This document shows, piece after piece, positions 9,180 through 20,459 of a stretch of 64,000 nt of DNA. The stretch spans positions 173,230,740 through 173,294,739 of the forward strand of contig CM043944.1 in assembly GCA_014529385.2 (NCBI GenBank). Direction: 5' to 3'. This DNA is from Adiantum capillus-veneris. Its lineage: Eukaryota > Streptophyta > Polypodiopsida > Polypodiales > Pteridaceae. Both the position numbers and the translations under genes were made by a program. Position 1 is the first letter of the stretch. Each line of letters begins with the position of its first letter. The notes beneath the pieces were generated by a model. The model was not told the DNA's origin, made no database searches, and saw only the letters and a program-made list of their open reading frames with translations.

Positions 9180-9960
9180 TCACCATGGAAAACTTACTGC
9201 ACCACGCAAGTGCAAGGGAGGGGGGATTTTTTACAAGTTACATAAGCATATAATTTAGGGGCAGGCCCCCAATAATTTATCTCCCAAGCTTAAAAATAAG
9301 GGAGGGGGGTATCATATTTATGTGGGGGGGGAGGGGAGGGAGGAGGAGAGGACTAACTCGGGTTAATTACTTGTGATGATTGGTCGCATGTGTGCACTAG
9401 AACTTAAATGAATTTTGGGGAAGTTTTTTATCAGGTCACACATCAAATTTTGCATCAAGATGGTCATAGATAAGGGTTGATTTGGAGCAGGTCAAGAGTT
9501 GATTTACATTAGCTTTGGATGGGTCAGAATTGGGGGACAAGTAGGTAGAGTGCAGGTTGACCGGGCACATAGTTTGAAAGTCAAACTAAGACACATTGAG
9601 GGTACATGTAGTTATCAACACAAGTGGTTCCTTAGTACGTTGTTAGTCACTATGCTACACACTCTTTGACTAGTTTTACTTAGTTAGATCATGTGAAACC
9701 TAAATTTTATATGTAAGATAGGGGTATGATAGTTTTCTTCATTGAGTGTCGTATAAGCGTAGAAAGGGGGGTCATATTTCCTATTATGAGTCGTATATAG
9801 GGGTTTTATCAAAGTCGTCCACTCACATGTGGCGTTCCGTTTTGTATAAAGAGTGAATCCCCGGGATCTTGAGTTTATTGAACTTTTGATGCCAAACTTG
9901 GAAACACTTTTCCTTCATTTGCTTTCATTTGCTTCCTTTTTGGAGTCAGCTTGTTTGAGT
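9180..9960. other. Unassigned non-coding stretch with G-rich tract
   Basis: It lies between the protease part and the post-integrase part of element C. It holds no ORF I can support. A strongly purine-rich stretch is present at 9321-9352 (runs of 8, 4, 3, 2 and 2 G). This may be a deletion scar filled by other repeat sequence. Confidence 0.4.
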
Positions 9961-10137
9961 TGGATTTTGTCTATTCTTTGGGTATGTCAATGATGACATA
10001 TTCTTGTGGTTGCTCTGCTTCCTTCATTTGCACTTTGGCCTCATGTTCAATGATGTAGCTATCTGTCTCACCTTTTGTGCTTTCCCACTCACAAACCTCA
10101 TTATCTTTCTTCAACACCTTTATCATAAACAAAGGAG

Positions 10138-10494
10138 TTATGTCATAGCCACTAAAAGCTGGTCTTTAGAATCGTTCCCTACTTTGTCACTCCTTGAATC
10201 ATGGTGTTCATTAGCTTCAGAGAGTTTTTCAGTTTCTTGGACCTCCGAAACCATTAGAAAGGGTCGTATATAATAGCCATCCTCGTCATAAAATTTGGTA
10301 ATGGTTACCTCATTTACGCAGACATCAAGGGTCGCCAGTATTTGATCCCAGCCAAAGGGTTCAAACAAATGCTTTGGGAATGGTTCCTTTATGTAATAGT
10401 CATTCTCTACTGAATGCTCTAGGATGTAATATTTCTTTCTAAGACTTTCGCATTCAGGTGCTTCGCACATCCAAATATGTGCTTTGCTTTGCAA
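10138..10494 (-). pseudogene. Element C protease C-terminal extension
   Basis: The segment HIWMCEAPECESL ... LATLDVCVNEVT ... DEDGYYI matches element E at 51210-51440 (EIWMCGASQC ... LATLDVCVNEVT ... DENGYDI). In E this region links protease to RT. The frame stops after DQLLVAMT, and no RT follows. Confidence 0.65.
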
Positions 10495-10635
10495 CCAAGA
10501 AGGTACCTCCTTTTTCTCTTTAGTTGTGGAGTGTAATTCCTCCCCCGAGGTTCGCTCTACATGTCTATAACTATGATGTTTGACACTGATTTATGTAGTG
10601 ACCTCTTTGTGTCTCAAGTAAATATAGTCATGGCC

Positions 10636-11202
10636 CTAGTCTTGTACCATTTTGAGCTGACGCATGAATGGTTTGTCCAATATGATATCAAAGTTGCTTT
10701 TCTTGTCAAAATTCACTATGGCAAAGGTGTGATCATACTCAATGCCACACGAGGATATAATGATTTGTTCTAACCTTCCTATTGGTCTCTCCATGTATCC
10801 ATTTGCTAATTGCAATTTCGCTCGAGTTTTCCTAAGAGCAGGATTTTCCCATTTTTCCCACATCCCCTTGGTTGTAATTGCAATTCCTACCCCACTATCT
10901 AATATCACAACCGTCTTTACTCCCTTATACTTGAGTGGTAAGCTGGTGTTTTCTTCAATGCCTTTGCAATAATCACCCACCTTATTTATTGGTATTGGTT
11001 TTTGTTGTGGTTTCTTAGGCAACGTTTCATCCATGTTTTCATCTGCAAGTAGTTCATGTGAAGGGATTTTCAACCTTATCTTTTCCAGGCGTTTGCCCAT
11101 TTGGCCCCATAGATGCGGTCTAATTTTTAGTAATTCTAAGAGAGAAAGTGTGCATTGTATAGGAGAAGGCACTAATGCATGCAAGCTCTTAGTATCTATC
11201 AT
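10636..11202 (-). pseudogene. pro: Element C retropepsin (aspartic protease)
   Basis: 188 codons with the active-site motif VILDSGVGIAI and the C-terminal FDIILDKPFMRQLKMVQD. It is closely collinear with the protease of element E (AILDSGAGIAI ... YEIILGRPFMRQLKMVQD). The N-terminal block LLELLKIRPHLW matches LAELLKIKLSIW in E. The DSG is intact and this exon-sized frame is uninterrupted, but the element has lost RT and integrase. Gag-Pol processing is the family role. Confidence 0.75.
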
Positions 11203-11811
11203 TTTTGGTGTGGCTTTCCACTAAGAAGGTACCACTCTAACCTCATATTTTGTTTCGTGTTCTCCTATGAAAGATGGAAAAGTGTATAGAGAGCGTGGTT
11301 TGCTCTCTTCAGATGCTACAAACCCGACATCTCGATATAGAGATAGTATGTCTCTTGGAAAAAATTTGTGATCCATGTTTATTTCAAGGATAGGTGCTCA
11401 TTGTAAAGTAGCACTACCACCTTTTTGGTTTCTGATTGATTTCCATAAGAATCTAAAGGTGCTTGAACTTTTGGCTCTTCCTACTCTCTATTCACAACAC
11501 CTTGATTCTCCATTTCCTCGATCATTTTGTGGATTAGCACCTCTATTTTTGGAGCATCTGAAACACGTGGTTCCATAAGAGCTTGGGCCGCTTGGATGAG
11601 CTCCTTGCATATTTGCAGTCTCTCTTTCTCATACCTTGGATGAGGATATGTCAGCTATCTGTGCTCTTGGGTTTGATTTGGTTTTAGCTTAGCTTCATAG
11701 GCCTTCAAAATTCATCTAAAGTTTCAAAGACTTTGTCACCAAGTCTGAACCGTCTGAGTCAATCTTTGACTTTTCTACTCCCTTTGCATCTTTCTTAATT
11801 TCTTGCTCATG

Positions 11812-12440
11812 TTAAAGATGTTCTTTTGTTTGATGCAATTCTTTTTCTAAAGCTGTTTTTTCCTTCAGCCTCTTTGCTTTCATTTTGTCTTGTTTGGCTT
11901 TCCATGATTTTCTTCCTATTCTCACCGCCGATAAGTTTTCGATTTTTGTTTGAGGTGGCAATGTGGGTTCCTCCTCAACAACTTCATTTTTGACAGCTTC
12001 TTGAGCTTGATCTCGAGTCATTACCTTTAAAAGAATCATCGATTCTAGCTCAGATAATTTGAAGAAGGCATTATTCCTACAACGTTCATTGTTGCTTTCC
12101 CCTTATTATTGGGATTCTTAGCACAATATTGGAGTAGATGGTCTCTCCCACAACCGTCACACTATACACATATTTCTATTTGTGGATCCTTGTTTGGATA
12201 ACCCCATGCCGAATGGTCACCTCCACATTCATAGCATGGACCTTTTTTCATAGCTGGGGATTTAGCTGCTAGTTTTTCTTTTCTGTTAAGAATATCTTTG
12301 CACCATAGTCCTGATTGGCTATGAAACACGAGCGGACTTGCATCCATGGAGTACTCGTTTTTCACAGGTTTTGGCACATGCTTTGGCTGAGTGTAGCTGA
12401 CTATTACTCTACCATCATGGCCATTAAATGTTACAGTAAC
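11812..12440 (-). pseudogene. gag: Element C Gag C-terminus: zinc knuckles and basic linker
   Basis: The minus strand reads GPCYECGGDHSAWGYP, a degenerate CCHC knuckle, then CDGCGRDHLLQYC with one stop near 12162, then a Lys-rich linker (KSWKAKQDKMKAKRLKEK). Element E has GPCYKCGGDHWLRDCP, CTECGITHLILDC and a similar linker in the same order. The upstream end at 12440 is a sharp junction with copia D gag sequence. Confidence 0.65.
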
Positions 12441-13156
12441 ACTCTACATTTTGCATGTCTTTGCTGCGACTCTTGCTACAACCTTGCCTGTGATCTTGTG
12501 AACGACCACGACTATGACCACACTGATTTTGCTTGTCGCGATTTTCACTAAACACAGATGCATCACCATGTCCACTCGCATAAAGAGATTGACGTCGAAT
12601 CTCCTCAGTGAGCGATGCACCAAAAACACTACTGAAATCTAGCTTTCTATTGGGTGCAAAATTGCCTATGGTTGTGTTGAAAGTATCCCATGATGGTGGT
12701 AGCGAACATAGCAAGAAAAATGGCCTTCATTTCATCATTAAAATTGAGACCTTTTGAAGTAAGCTATGAAAATACGTTGTGGAACTCGTTCAAATGAGAA
12801 CTAACATTACTGCCTTCTTTTATGTTCATGCACATCAATTTCTTCATCAAGAAAACCTTGTTCGAGGTGTTGTTGCCATCCCAAGCCTGACATAGAGCAT
12901 CTGACAAATATTTGGCATTGGTCTTATCCATTATGGTAAAGTAAATGGATTCACCAAGGTGCAGGCCGAATGGTCTCCATAGCACGCTCATTCAAGTCAT
13001 CCCACTCATCATTAGTGTAGACATTCTCTCTTCCGGTGCTATCAAACCTTTGTTGATCAAAACAAATTGCATACGCTGCTGCCAAATGACAAAGTTTGAG
13101 CCATCAAACTTTTTGATGTAGTACTCTTCCCTTTCGGAAGCACTACTCACAGCCAT
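12441..13156 (-). pseudogene. gag: Copia Gag (element D), broken and 3'-truncated
   Basis: Starts MAVSSASEREEYY at 13156, then a UBN2-type capsid: KFDGSNFVIWQQRMQFVL, then ALCQAWDGNNTSNKVFLMKKL, then LNEFHNVFS, LCSLPPSWDTFNTTIG. At least two frame breaks occur, near 12990 and 12765. The Arg/Ser-rich linker (HSRGRSQDHRQGCSKSRS) ends at the expected zinc-knuckle position, where the sequence switches to element C. It is clearly copia, and of a different lineage from element B. Confidence 0.75.
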
Positions 13157-15123
13157 GATTAAGAGAATACAACCAAAAACTTTATGGCGAATTTCCTAGG
13201 ACAATTTCAGCAGAGTTTTCCTTAGAATAGGAGAAAAATTTCAAACCAAAATGTAGTACAATCACTGTGTAAGAACAACTAGAACTGCCAAGAATGCATA
13301 AAACGGACTTTCGAAAAAAATCCGGCAGAGTCTCCTTTGTATGAGGAGTCAAAACTCAACTAAAAAACACATAAACTGCTCAAAAGAACAATCACTGGGC
13401 ATATACTGTGCAAAACCACTACTATGTGACCACCAACTCGACGTCAAAAGCACAAAAAAACCGTCCAGATATATGTCCTATGGCAAGGGTATCGTAAAGG
13501 GAACTCTAGCTACCTGTATCACTGAAGGTATCTCAACATTTGATAATACCCCACCTCAAATAAAACCTCACGCTATCGACCTTCTAAAAGGCTAATGCAA
13601 ATAGAAAAGGACTAGCCACAGTCTTAGAATGGACTCTTCCGGTCCGAGTCTCAAAAATGGCCGAGAATACTGTCAAAATAGCAAGAAAATGGCTCCACAC
13701 ATAGTACAATGGGCCGTGTCCGCAACTCAATATACATGAGTGACTGCACTCAAACAGGTGCCAAGAGATACTGCATGTAATAAAAGTGATCTCTGCAGGG
13801 ATATCTACTCTCAAAAGAGCTCAGTAGCACTAGGTGTGATCACACAAACATGCATCTGTCAACACATCTATCCGCAGAGAAATTGCTGTCAAAAAGACTG
13901 CTAAATCTCTTGTGAAAGCGTCGTGTCTAGAAACCTGGAGAATTTATGTGTAAACGGGCTAAAAATCCCCTTGTAACCTGTAACTTGCGTGTCCGTGTCA
14001 GTATGTTCCTTTTTTGCCGCCGAGCAAAAATGCGATAGTTGAATAGCCACCAAAGGTGTCGTAGTCAAAAACCATGCCGTAGAGTGCGATCGGTGCCGAT
14101 GTCGGATGTCACTCCTCTATGGTAGAGGCACCTCACCCGTGCGTGTGGCAAGCACGACCGTCCGTGAGAAAACACTCGACCGCGAGAACGCTCGATGTCG
14201 GGGTCGAATGTCAGAAATCCGTCCGTGTAAAGAGTGTCGCCAAGATCGGTGTTGACCCGAGTTGAATCAGTGCAAGACTCTGAAGTCGATGTCAAAAACA
14301 GTGAATTGCCGATGTCAAATTCCAATGCAGAGTGGCGAGTCGTCGATATCACCTTCCATCGTCGGACAAAAGCCTCTAGGCCAAAAAATCCCTTCTCTCT
14401 CTCTCTCTCTCGCTCTCTCTCACTCGCTTGCTCTCTCTCTCTCGAAAAATCTCTCTCTTTCACTCTCACTCTCAATCTCTTTTAGATAAGCTCTCTATCT
14501 CTCAAGCTCAGGGTGTCCGAGAGCGGGGTCGGAGAGTCATCAAGATGTTGCCGAGAGCATTTGGCAGGATCGGGGGTTTAGATCAAAAATTAAGAAAAAA
14601 CCTTTTTTTTAACTGCATTCGGCCTGCAGCAGACTGACGAGTTCTGTCTTATTCTTTTGACGAGCTGGGTGTGTGAGCGATCGACTGCTCATCCACGAGC
14701 TGCTGCAGATTTGAAGCCTCTGCTGCCCGGCCAGGAACACTACCAAGGTAGCCCTCAATTTTCTCTGCTTGCTTTGGCTCCAATGCTTCGAGTTGCTTAC
14801 TGCTCAATTCTTGCTCTGCCCGCTCCTGCCTTGCTTGGATTCCAAGCTTGCCTTGTTTAGATTTGAGCTGCCCTCGATTCTCTTGCTGAATTCCTTTCAA
14901 GCCTTCAATTTGCTTTGGCCTTGCTCTCCTGCTCGACTTTGAGCTCTTCTCTTTGCCACAATGCTCTCATGCCCGAGCTTCTGCTCGATGTGCTCCCCCG
15001 AGAGGCTTTTAAGCCTTTGTTCTATACAGCGCTCTGCTCAATTCTGCAGAAGCTTGCCAGGCTCCCCTTGCTCGGTGTCGGTACACACGTGAGTAGCGAA
15101 GAGGAGGTGCCGGGGCTGCTTGT
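13157..15123 (-). other. Leader of element D, non-coding, with CT/GA microsatellite
   Basis: About 2 kb between PBS and gag. It includes a CT-rich microsatellite at 14393-14475 (GA on the sense strand) and an 84-codon Gln/Lys/Glu-rich frame at 14649-14900 (minus) that looks like a compositional by-product. The part from 13930 to 15120 is clearly more GC-rich than its surroundings. I see no domain. Part of it may be an unrelated insertion. Confidence 0.4.
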
Positions 15124-15135
15124 GCTCTGATACCA
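15124..15135 (-). other. Element D primer-binding site (initiator tRNA-Met)
   Basis: TGGTATCAGAGC on the minus strand, two bases inside the LTR end. Confidence 0.85.
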
Positions 15136-15137
15136 AT

Positions 15138-15318
15138 TGATGGACCGGAGGCCGAGTGTGCAAGAGAGGGAAGGAGAGAAGGGGAAGGGGAAGAAGAAGC
15201 AGTAGACCTGTTTGGTGGAGCTTAGTGAGAGTATACCTCTCACTCACCTTATTTGCTATTATGAACAAATAATACAAGAAGTAGGTGGGCGTCCGGCCAC
15301 GAGGCCTGAAACCCAACA
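15138..15318 (-). mobile_element. Element D 5' LTR (181 bp)
   Basis: It begins TGTTGGGTTTC at 15318 and ends GGTCCATCA at 15138 on the minus strand, followed by the PBS. 181 bp is short but within the copia range. Confidence 0.6.
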
Positions 15319-15339
15319 TAACTCATTCATCTTGTCCTT

Positions 15340-16760
15340 TCTTGAGTGCTTCTAACTCAACTTTAGTCTTCAACAATTCATCATTCAAATTAATGACTCT
15401 GTGCTAGAAATAGATACATGGCCTCCATTGTCTGGCCAATGGAATTAACAATGGTGTTCCAGCTAGACTAAATGGCTGTCTCACATCCTTATGTGATAGT
15501 CTTAGGGTCTATCTGGTCAATCTCATATACAATCATTGGAAAATCATAAGGCAATGAAGCTCTATTAATCTCATATACAATCATTGGAAAATCATAAGGC
15601 AATGAAGCTCTATTTGGTTTTTTCGTTACCAACCGTTCCTTCAAAGGTTGCTTCTAGAGATGTTGTAGCATGTCTAGTCTGATGATAGTCAACTGTGTCT
15701 GATGTGTGTCTTGAGCTAACCAGTACTGCTACCTGATGCCTAATTTTTTCCATCATCTTGTTTGGCACTAGTTCGGGTCGGGACAACACTGGTTGTCTGA
15801 GGTTTAGTCCCATCAGCTGTCTCCTTGGGCTTTGCTTGTGCATTGGTTTGGTCTTTGGCCATGTCTACTAGACAAGTAGATGTGTTGGTAGGCTTTTGTG
15901 TATGTGGTGAAAGTTCTTAACAGATATGATGTTTTGGGTTTCTTACTTGATGATCCTAGTTCTGATTGAGGTGGTGGGCATTTGACACCCCCTTGTATTG
16001 GTTCCTTGTCCTACTGATAGCTTTGTCGCTGTGTCTTTTGATTTTTCACCCTTTCCTTCATCTTTAACATGTGTTTCTTCAAAAGTCAAGGATAAACGAA
16101 TATTTTGTGGTTTAAAACTCTCTCAAGTTGCTCTAGTTCAAGCTGTTTGAAAATTCATGTGTGGTGGGAAACAATGTGCCCAATAGAGGAATTGCCAGAT
16201 ATACCATTATCTTGAATAAATTCTTGGATTTTGCCTTGGTCATTTGTTGCATGACATTGGTGTATAGGAACTAATTGATGTTAATACTAGCCTCTAGGTC
16301 AAGAATCCTAGCCAATAGCATGGAAAACAATTTCTCAAAAAGATACGGTGGGTTGTTTTTTAGACTTATTGCCTTAATGATAAATGTGTAGATTGATGTG
16401 AAATCAAGTGTTGCTACTGGAATGCCTTGTGCACCATCCTTTCTCTTATTTTTGGCATGTTCATACTCATCTAGTAACCTATTGACGGCATCAATAGTGG
16501 CTGGTGAAGGTTTGATTGCATTTGGTAACTTGAGAGCATGAGTCAATTCTCATGTGGTCAGTTACAATGACACCCCATTCACTTGTGTTGTTTCCTTGTC
16601 TGCCCTGTTGGGTGATGATTGCATCAAAAGGAAATCTTGCAGCCTCCACTACCACCTCCAAACACCACAACTTAAGCAATGCTTGCTATCTCTCTTGGAA
16701 ACGTATTTGCCTATTTTGCTATGTGCCACATCACATACTACTTTAGCTATTGATTCCAAG
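15340..16760 (-). pseudogene. Probable post-integrase ORF remnant of element H
   Basis: Broken minus-strand coding sequence. The best frame is 16271-16546 (THALKLPNAIKPSPATIDA ... FTSIYTFIIKAISLKNN ... LLARILDLEASI), followed by a Lys/Thr/Gln-rich stretch. I do not recognise a domain. Its position, downstream of integrase remains on the same strand (17500-19436), suggests the extra 3' ORF common in OTA elements. It contains a 48-bp tandem duplication at 15521-15616. Confidence 0.35.
15521..15616. repeat. 48-bp tandem duplication
   Basis: Two head-to-tail copies, 15521-15568 and 15569-15616, both starting TCTCATATACAATC and almost identical. 48 bp is a multiple of three, so a coding frame would be kept. 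Confidence 0.85.
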
Positions 16761-17500
16761 TGATTCGTTCTATGTAGACATTGTGTCTATGGTGTCCTTC
16801 ATTTGCTCCAACAATTTTCTCTTTCCCTAGACCACTCAACATAATAGTCATGTGTAGAGAAAGTGTACTCACTTGTAGAAGTAGATGTGTCTGGTAGAGC
16901 TACATTGAGCGTTGAGGGAGTAGGGTTGAGAGAGGAGACAAAGTTTGCTGCTACAATTGTGAAGTTGTTGAAGGAGACAGATCAAGCTATGCAAGATATG
17001 GTTGTTGCGAGTAAAGTGAAGAAATGCGCACTCGTCACATTGTTATATGCATACAGGCCATGAATGCTCCACTCCTTTTCTACCTTGGACTTGTGTGCAC
17101 CATTTGTGACGTGTCATACATGCATTTTCCGGGTTTGATCAAACTAACAAGATTCTCTTAATGATTGTGGTATTTATCTCCTTGTGATGACTGTTATATG
17201 GTATTGGTGTTACTGGCTTTTCCTTCTAGATCTAAATTGTACTGGCTGGTTTGTTGCATGTTTGGATCTGGACTAAGTGCTACCCGTGACTATTGAAGAG
17301 TTGAGATTATACACGTTTAACCAAGTACTAAGTCTGAACTAGTTTTGGCAATTTTTGTGTCTCCACTGGTCCAAAGGGTTGAGATTGTATTGGTATTGCC
17401 AAGTACTAATTCTGAACTGGCTTTGGTAATTGATGTGTCTTTGCTGGTTTGATATGAAATAAGTCCAGCGGTTCATCTTTCGATTCTAGATGTGCTTTTG
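16761..17500. other. No supported gene
   Basis: AT-rich sequence between the integrase remnant and the putative post-integrase ORF of element H. Short frames only. Near 17340-17470 there are loosely repeated phrases built around CTGAACT and GGCAATT, but no clean unit. Confidence 0.4.
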
Positions 17501-19436
17501 GTACTGGTTCTACTAGGATTTCCTCTGATCTGGGATAGTATAATTTGATCTTGGACCCATTTTATACTCTGGATAACATTAATCCCAATAAGTCTTTGAT
17601 CCTTACTATGCCATTAGAGAGTACCCAATCAACTTCATAGGGTCTAGACCAAGATATCTTCAAGTTTGGTTTCTTTGGTCCCAATTTTCATTGATATAGC
17701 AGCACCAGATCACCCTTCTTGAACTCCTTGACCTTGATGTTACTATCATGCCAGTGCTTCCTCCTTTTCTGGACTACTTCTTGTTCCAGCATTTCCCTTT
17801 GTTTGATCTCATCCAGTTGCAAAGAATCACCCAACCTTTGCTTTAGATTTTGGTTAAAATCCATGCAATGTTTGACTGCTAGTCTCAAAGACTAGGAATT
17901 GCAAACTCAAGTCAAACTACTGCCTCAATTCCATACATCATTTTGAAAAGTGTCATACCAATATTGACCTTATAGGCAGTCCAATAAGCCCATAATGGAG
18001 TCTAGAGTTTGGTATCCCATTGGTGTGGTTCCTTCTGAACTATCTTTGTGAGAATGGTCTTGATGGTTTTGTTGCCCATTTGCTGACATAACATGTAGTC
18101 ATGATTATGTACATATTCTTCCTTGGAGTAATCTTCTTAAATGGTCCCATAAAATCTAGAGCCCATTTCATGAATATTCCCTGTGGATGCATTGGAGTGG
18201 TGTCATATTAGTTGTTGTTGGCCTTTCCATCCTCTGACAAATGTCATAGGTCCTACCAAATGCTTTGACATTGGCCATCATAGTCTACCACCAAAGACCT
18301 ACTTGGAGGATCTTCTTGTATGTAAGATCAATAGAGAAATGTCCTCCTGCATCTCCATTATGACCTTCAATAATGACTTGCATCCTTCCCTTGATTGGCA
18401 CACACCTTCGAAGCACAACATTAATGCCTAATTTGTAGAGGGCTCCAAAAATGATGGTAAACTTCAGATTTTTTATGATCAATGTCTTTTCCTTGTTTTC
18501 GGACCAATCTTTTGGAAAACCTCCTAGCTAAAGGAAATCATAAAGATCTTGCCATTTTGGGTTTGGTTTCTCTTTATCTGTATTCTGAAATAACTCAGCT
18601 TCTACTGGCTCATCTCTTAATGATGTTTTTGAACACCACTCTGTGATTTTGGAAAGGAAATCTACACCACAATGTGTTTTCCTCAGCTTGTGGAATATCT
18701 TAAATTCAATTCCATTAAAAACATCACCCATCTAATTAACCATCCTTGTATAATAACCTTGTTGATCAGAAACTTCAACAGAGCCTGATGATCTACATAA
18801 AAATAAAATACCTTTTCTAGTTGATAGGATTGCCTAAATTTGGTGGTGTTGAATACCATTCCCAATGCTTCTCTTAGAGTATCCATGTTCAGCTGAACTA
18901 AACCTTCGATTGGCAAAGTTGATTGGGTAGTCGGTCTTTCCACTAGGTTGGGCTAGTACAACCCCCATCACCATTCCAGAATCATCTACATGCACATAGA
19001 AAATCACATCCTAGTTTGGTTGTGAAGGACTGACTTCCAACCCATTGCATCCTTTAAGAAATGAAAACTCTTCTCACATTCTTAGATTCAAATAAACTTG
19101 ATTTATTTCTTAATCAATTCACATAGAGGTAATGCCTTGGCTGCAAACATGTGAATAAACCTCCTGTTAAAGTTGATATATCCAAGAAAGGAACTCAATT
19201 CAGACATAGTTGTTGGTGCTCTAGCTTGTTGAGAACACTTGACTTTGCACACTGGCCATTTCAATCCCATTTCTGGAAATAATTTGTCCCAAAAGTTGTC
19301 CCTTCTAGACCATGAATACTAAATTGGAGGGATTCAGACAAATCCTCTTTTCTCTACGACTCCCAAAGACCATCTTCAAAAGAGAATAACTGATTTCCTT
19401 CCATGCAGAAAACAATAAAGTCATCCACAAATATGG
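17500..19436 (-). pseudogene. pol: Element H Pol remnant: RT end, RNase H, integrase
   Basis: Heavily decayed minus-strand Ty3 pol, starting at the RT catalytic motif (IFVDDFIVF, 19430-19400), then RT thumb fragments and RNase H (VFYFYVDHQALLKFLINK). The integrase zinc domain follows (HFSIDLTYKKILQ ... CQRM), with the first core aspartate in KWALDFMGP. Soon after, at YIIMTTCYVSKW, the sequence jumps to NKTIKTILTKIVQ, so the second Asp and the catalytic Glu region are missing. The integrase C-terminus (GDSLQLDEIKQREM ... FKKGDLVLLYQ) ends the coding sequence near 17640. The style is OTA-like. It is probably the 3' half of the element whose gag is at 27539-28990, split by chromovirus G. Confidence 0.65.
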
Positions 19437-20052
19437 GGGAGGCCTACACCAACAACTCTTGGCTTTGTGATGCAAATCCAACCAAGAGCCAAGCTTCAAT
19501 GCATGCTCATCTCCTCTACCATGCTAATTACTAAGCTATGCTATGCTAATATGAGTGATTATGTGAGGAGATGTACATCTTTCTCGTAAGACTACTCCTT
19601 CTTCCTCTCAATCTACTCTCATACCCTGCTAGCTCTCACCAGCTTCGAAGGTGTGTGAGGTCTTGGGTCTGAGACCGTGAGGGAATTGATGTTGTGTTTT
19701 ATAAGTGTTTTGCTTAATGCTTGAAGCTTCCATCTTCATTGCACTAGCTAGTATTGAAGGAACACAAAGAATTGTATTGTAAAATGTCTCTCTTAATGGG
19801 AGAAACCTATAATACAAAGCCTTTTGGTGGGGGGACCGGCTCCATGTAAATCCGGTCCTCAACTGTTGTCAATAGCTTAATTTCTCTCTCTTTTGAAGTA
19901 TTGTTCATGCTATCTAACTAGGTGTTATGCTTTTTGTTGCTCTCTCCACCCAAGCACTCTTGTTATTCTCATTAGGATCTATTCTAATGAAATGCTCACT
20001 ATGTTCATGCTATTTTCGCTACACACAAGTTACTAGGCCATTAAATGTTACA
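19437..20052 (+). mobile_element. Element G 5' LTR, truncated
   Basis: Near-identical to 26925-27538, from GGCCTACACCAA to CATTAAATGTTACA. Sequence left of 19437 is element H in the opposite orientation. Confidence 0.85.
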
Positions 20053-20053
20053 T

Positions 20054-20065
20054 TGGTATCAGAGC
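20054..20065 (+). other. Element G primer-binding site (initiator tRNA-Met)
   Basis: TGGTATCAGAGC directly after the LTR end (ACA at 20052). Confidence 0.92.
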
Positions 20066-20459
20066 ACAAGGTTTCTCTTTTCTTGCTCAAGAAGGGAGGT
20101 CCTCAAGCTAGCTATAAATGGTTGGTATTATTAATTGCAATTGAGTAAGTAGAATAGGGGATTTTTCAGCCTTGCACTGTGCCTGCCTTTGTACAGATAA
20201 CAAGGCATCACTGTCAAGAGCTATGGTCTTAATAGTGGAGTCCTACGGGGCTTTTAACCACTATTGAGATATTAGAATCTTGACACGAGCCGATGCTGTT
20301 TTGGTGTTGAATGACCTTGTCTTCTATTCTTGCAATTAATGGTATTCAAGCCACGGGTACATTATCTTGAGTGCGTTTCTAAAGGTGTAAAGAGGAGTAG
20401 CAACTAGGTCTTGAAGTGCCAAAGTACACCTAAAAAAGTTTACACCTAAAAGTTGTTAG

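Larger units (their letters stand above)
7377..12440 (-). mobile_element. Element C: OTA-like Ty3 remnant related to A and E, lacking RT to integrase
   Basis: Minus-strand segments match element E in order: zinc knuckles and linker (12440-11812), protease (11202-10636), protease C-terminal extension (10494-10138), then post-integrase protease-like domain (about 9110-8807) and tryptophan-motif tail (8512-7790). The 2-3 kb expected for RT, RNase H and integrase is absent. In its place are about 800 bp (9180-9960) that I cannot assign. The left end is cut by copia B and the right end by copia D. Confidence 0.7.
12441..15318 (-). mobile_element. Element D: Ty1/copia 5' fragment
   Basis: LTR (15138-15318), initiator-Met PBS (15124-15135), an unusually long leader (13157-15123) and a gag that ends abruptly at 12441 at the edge of element C. 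No protease, integrase or RT belonging to it is seen in the window. I treat LTR and gag as one element because they are collinear and on the same strand. The long leader leaves room for doubt. Confidence 0.55.

Noticed and set aside
12419-12435. 17-bp identity to the end of the element G LTR (GGCCATTAAATGTTACA)
   Set aside because: It lies inside element C coding sequence, has no flanking LTR similarity, and a 17-bp match is plausible by chance in 64 kb.
14649-14900. Gln/Lys-rich minus-strand frame in the leader of element D
   Set aside because: Low-complexity composition, no start context, no homologue in other elements of the window.
16863-17063. 66-codon plus-strand frame
   Set aside because: Short, no motif, in a decayed minus-strand element.
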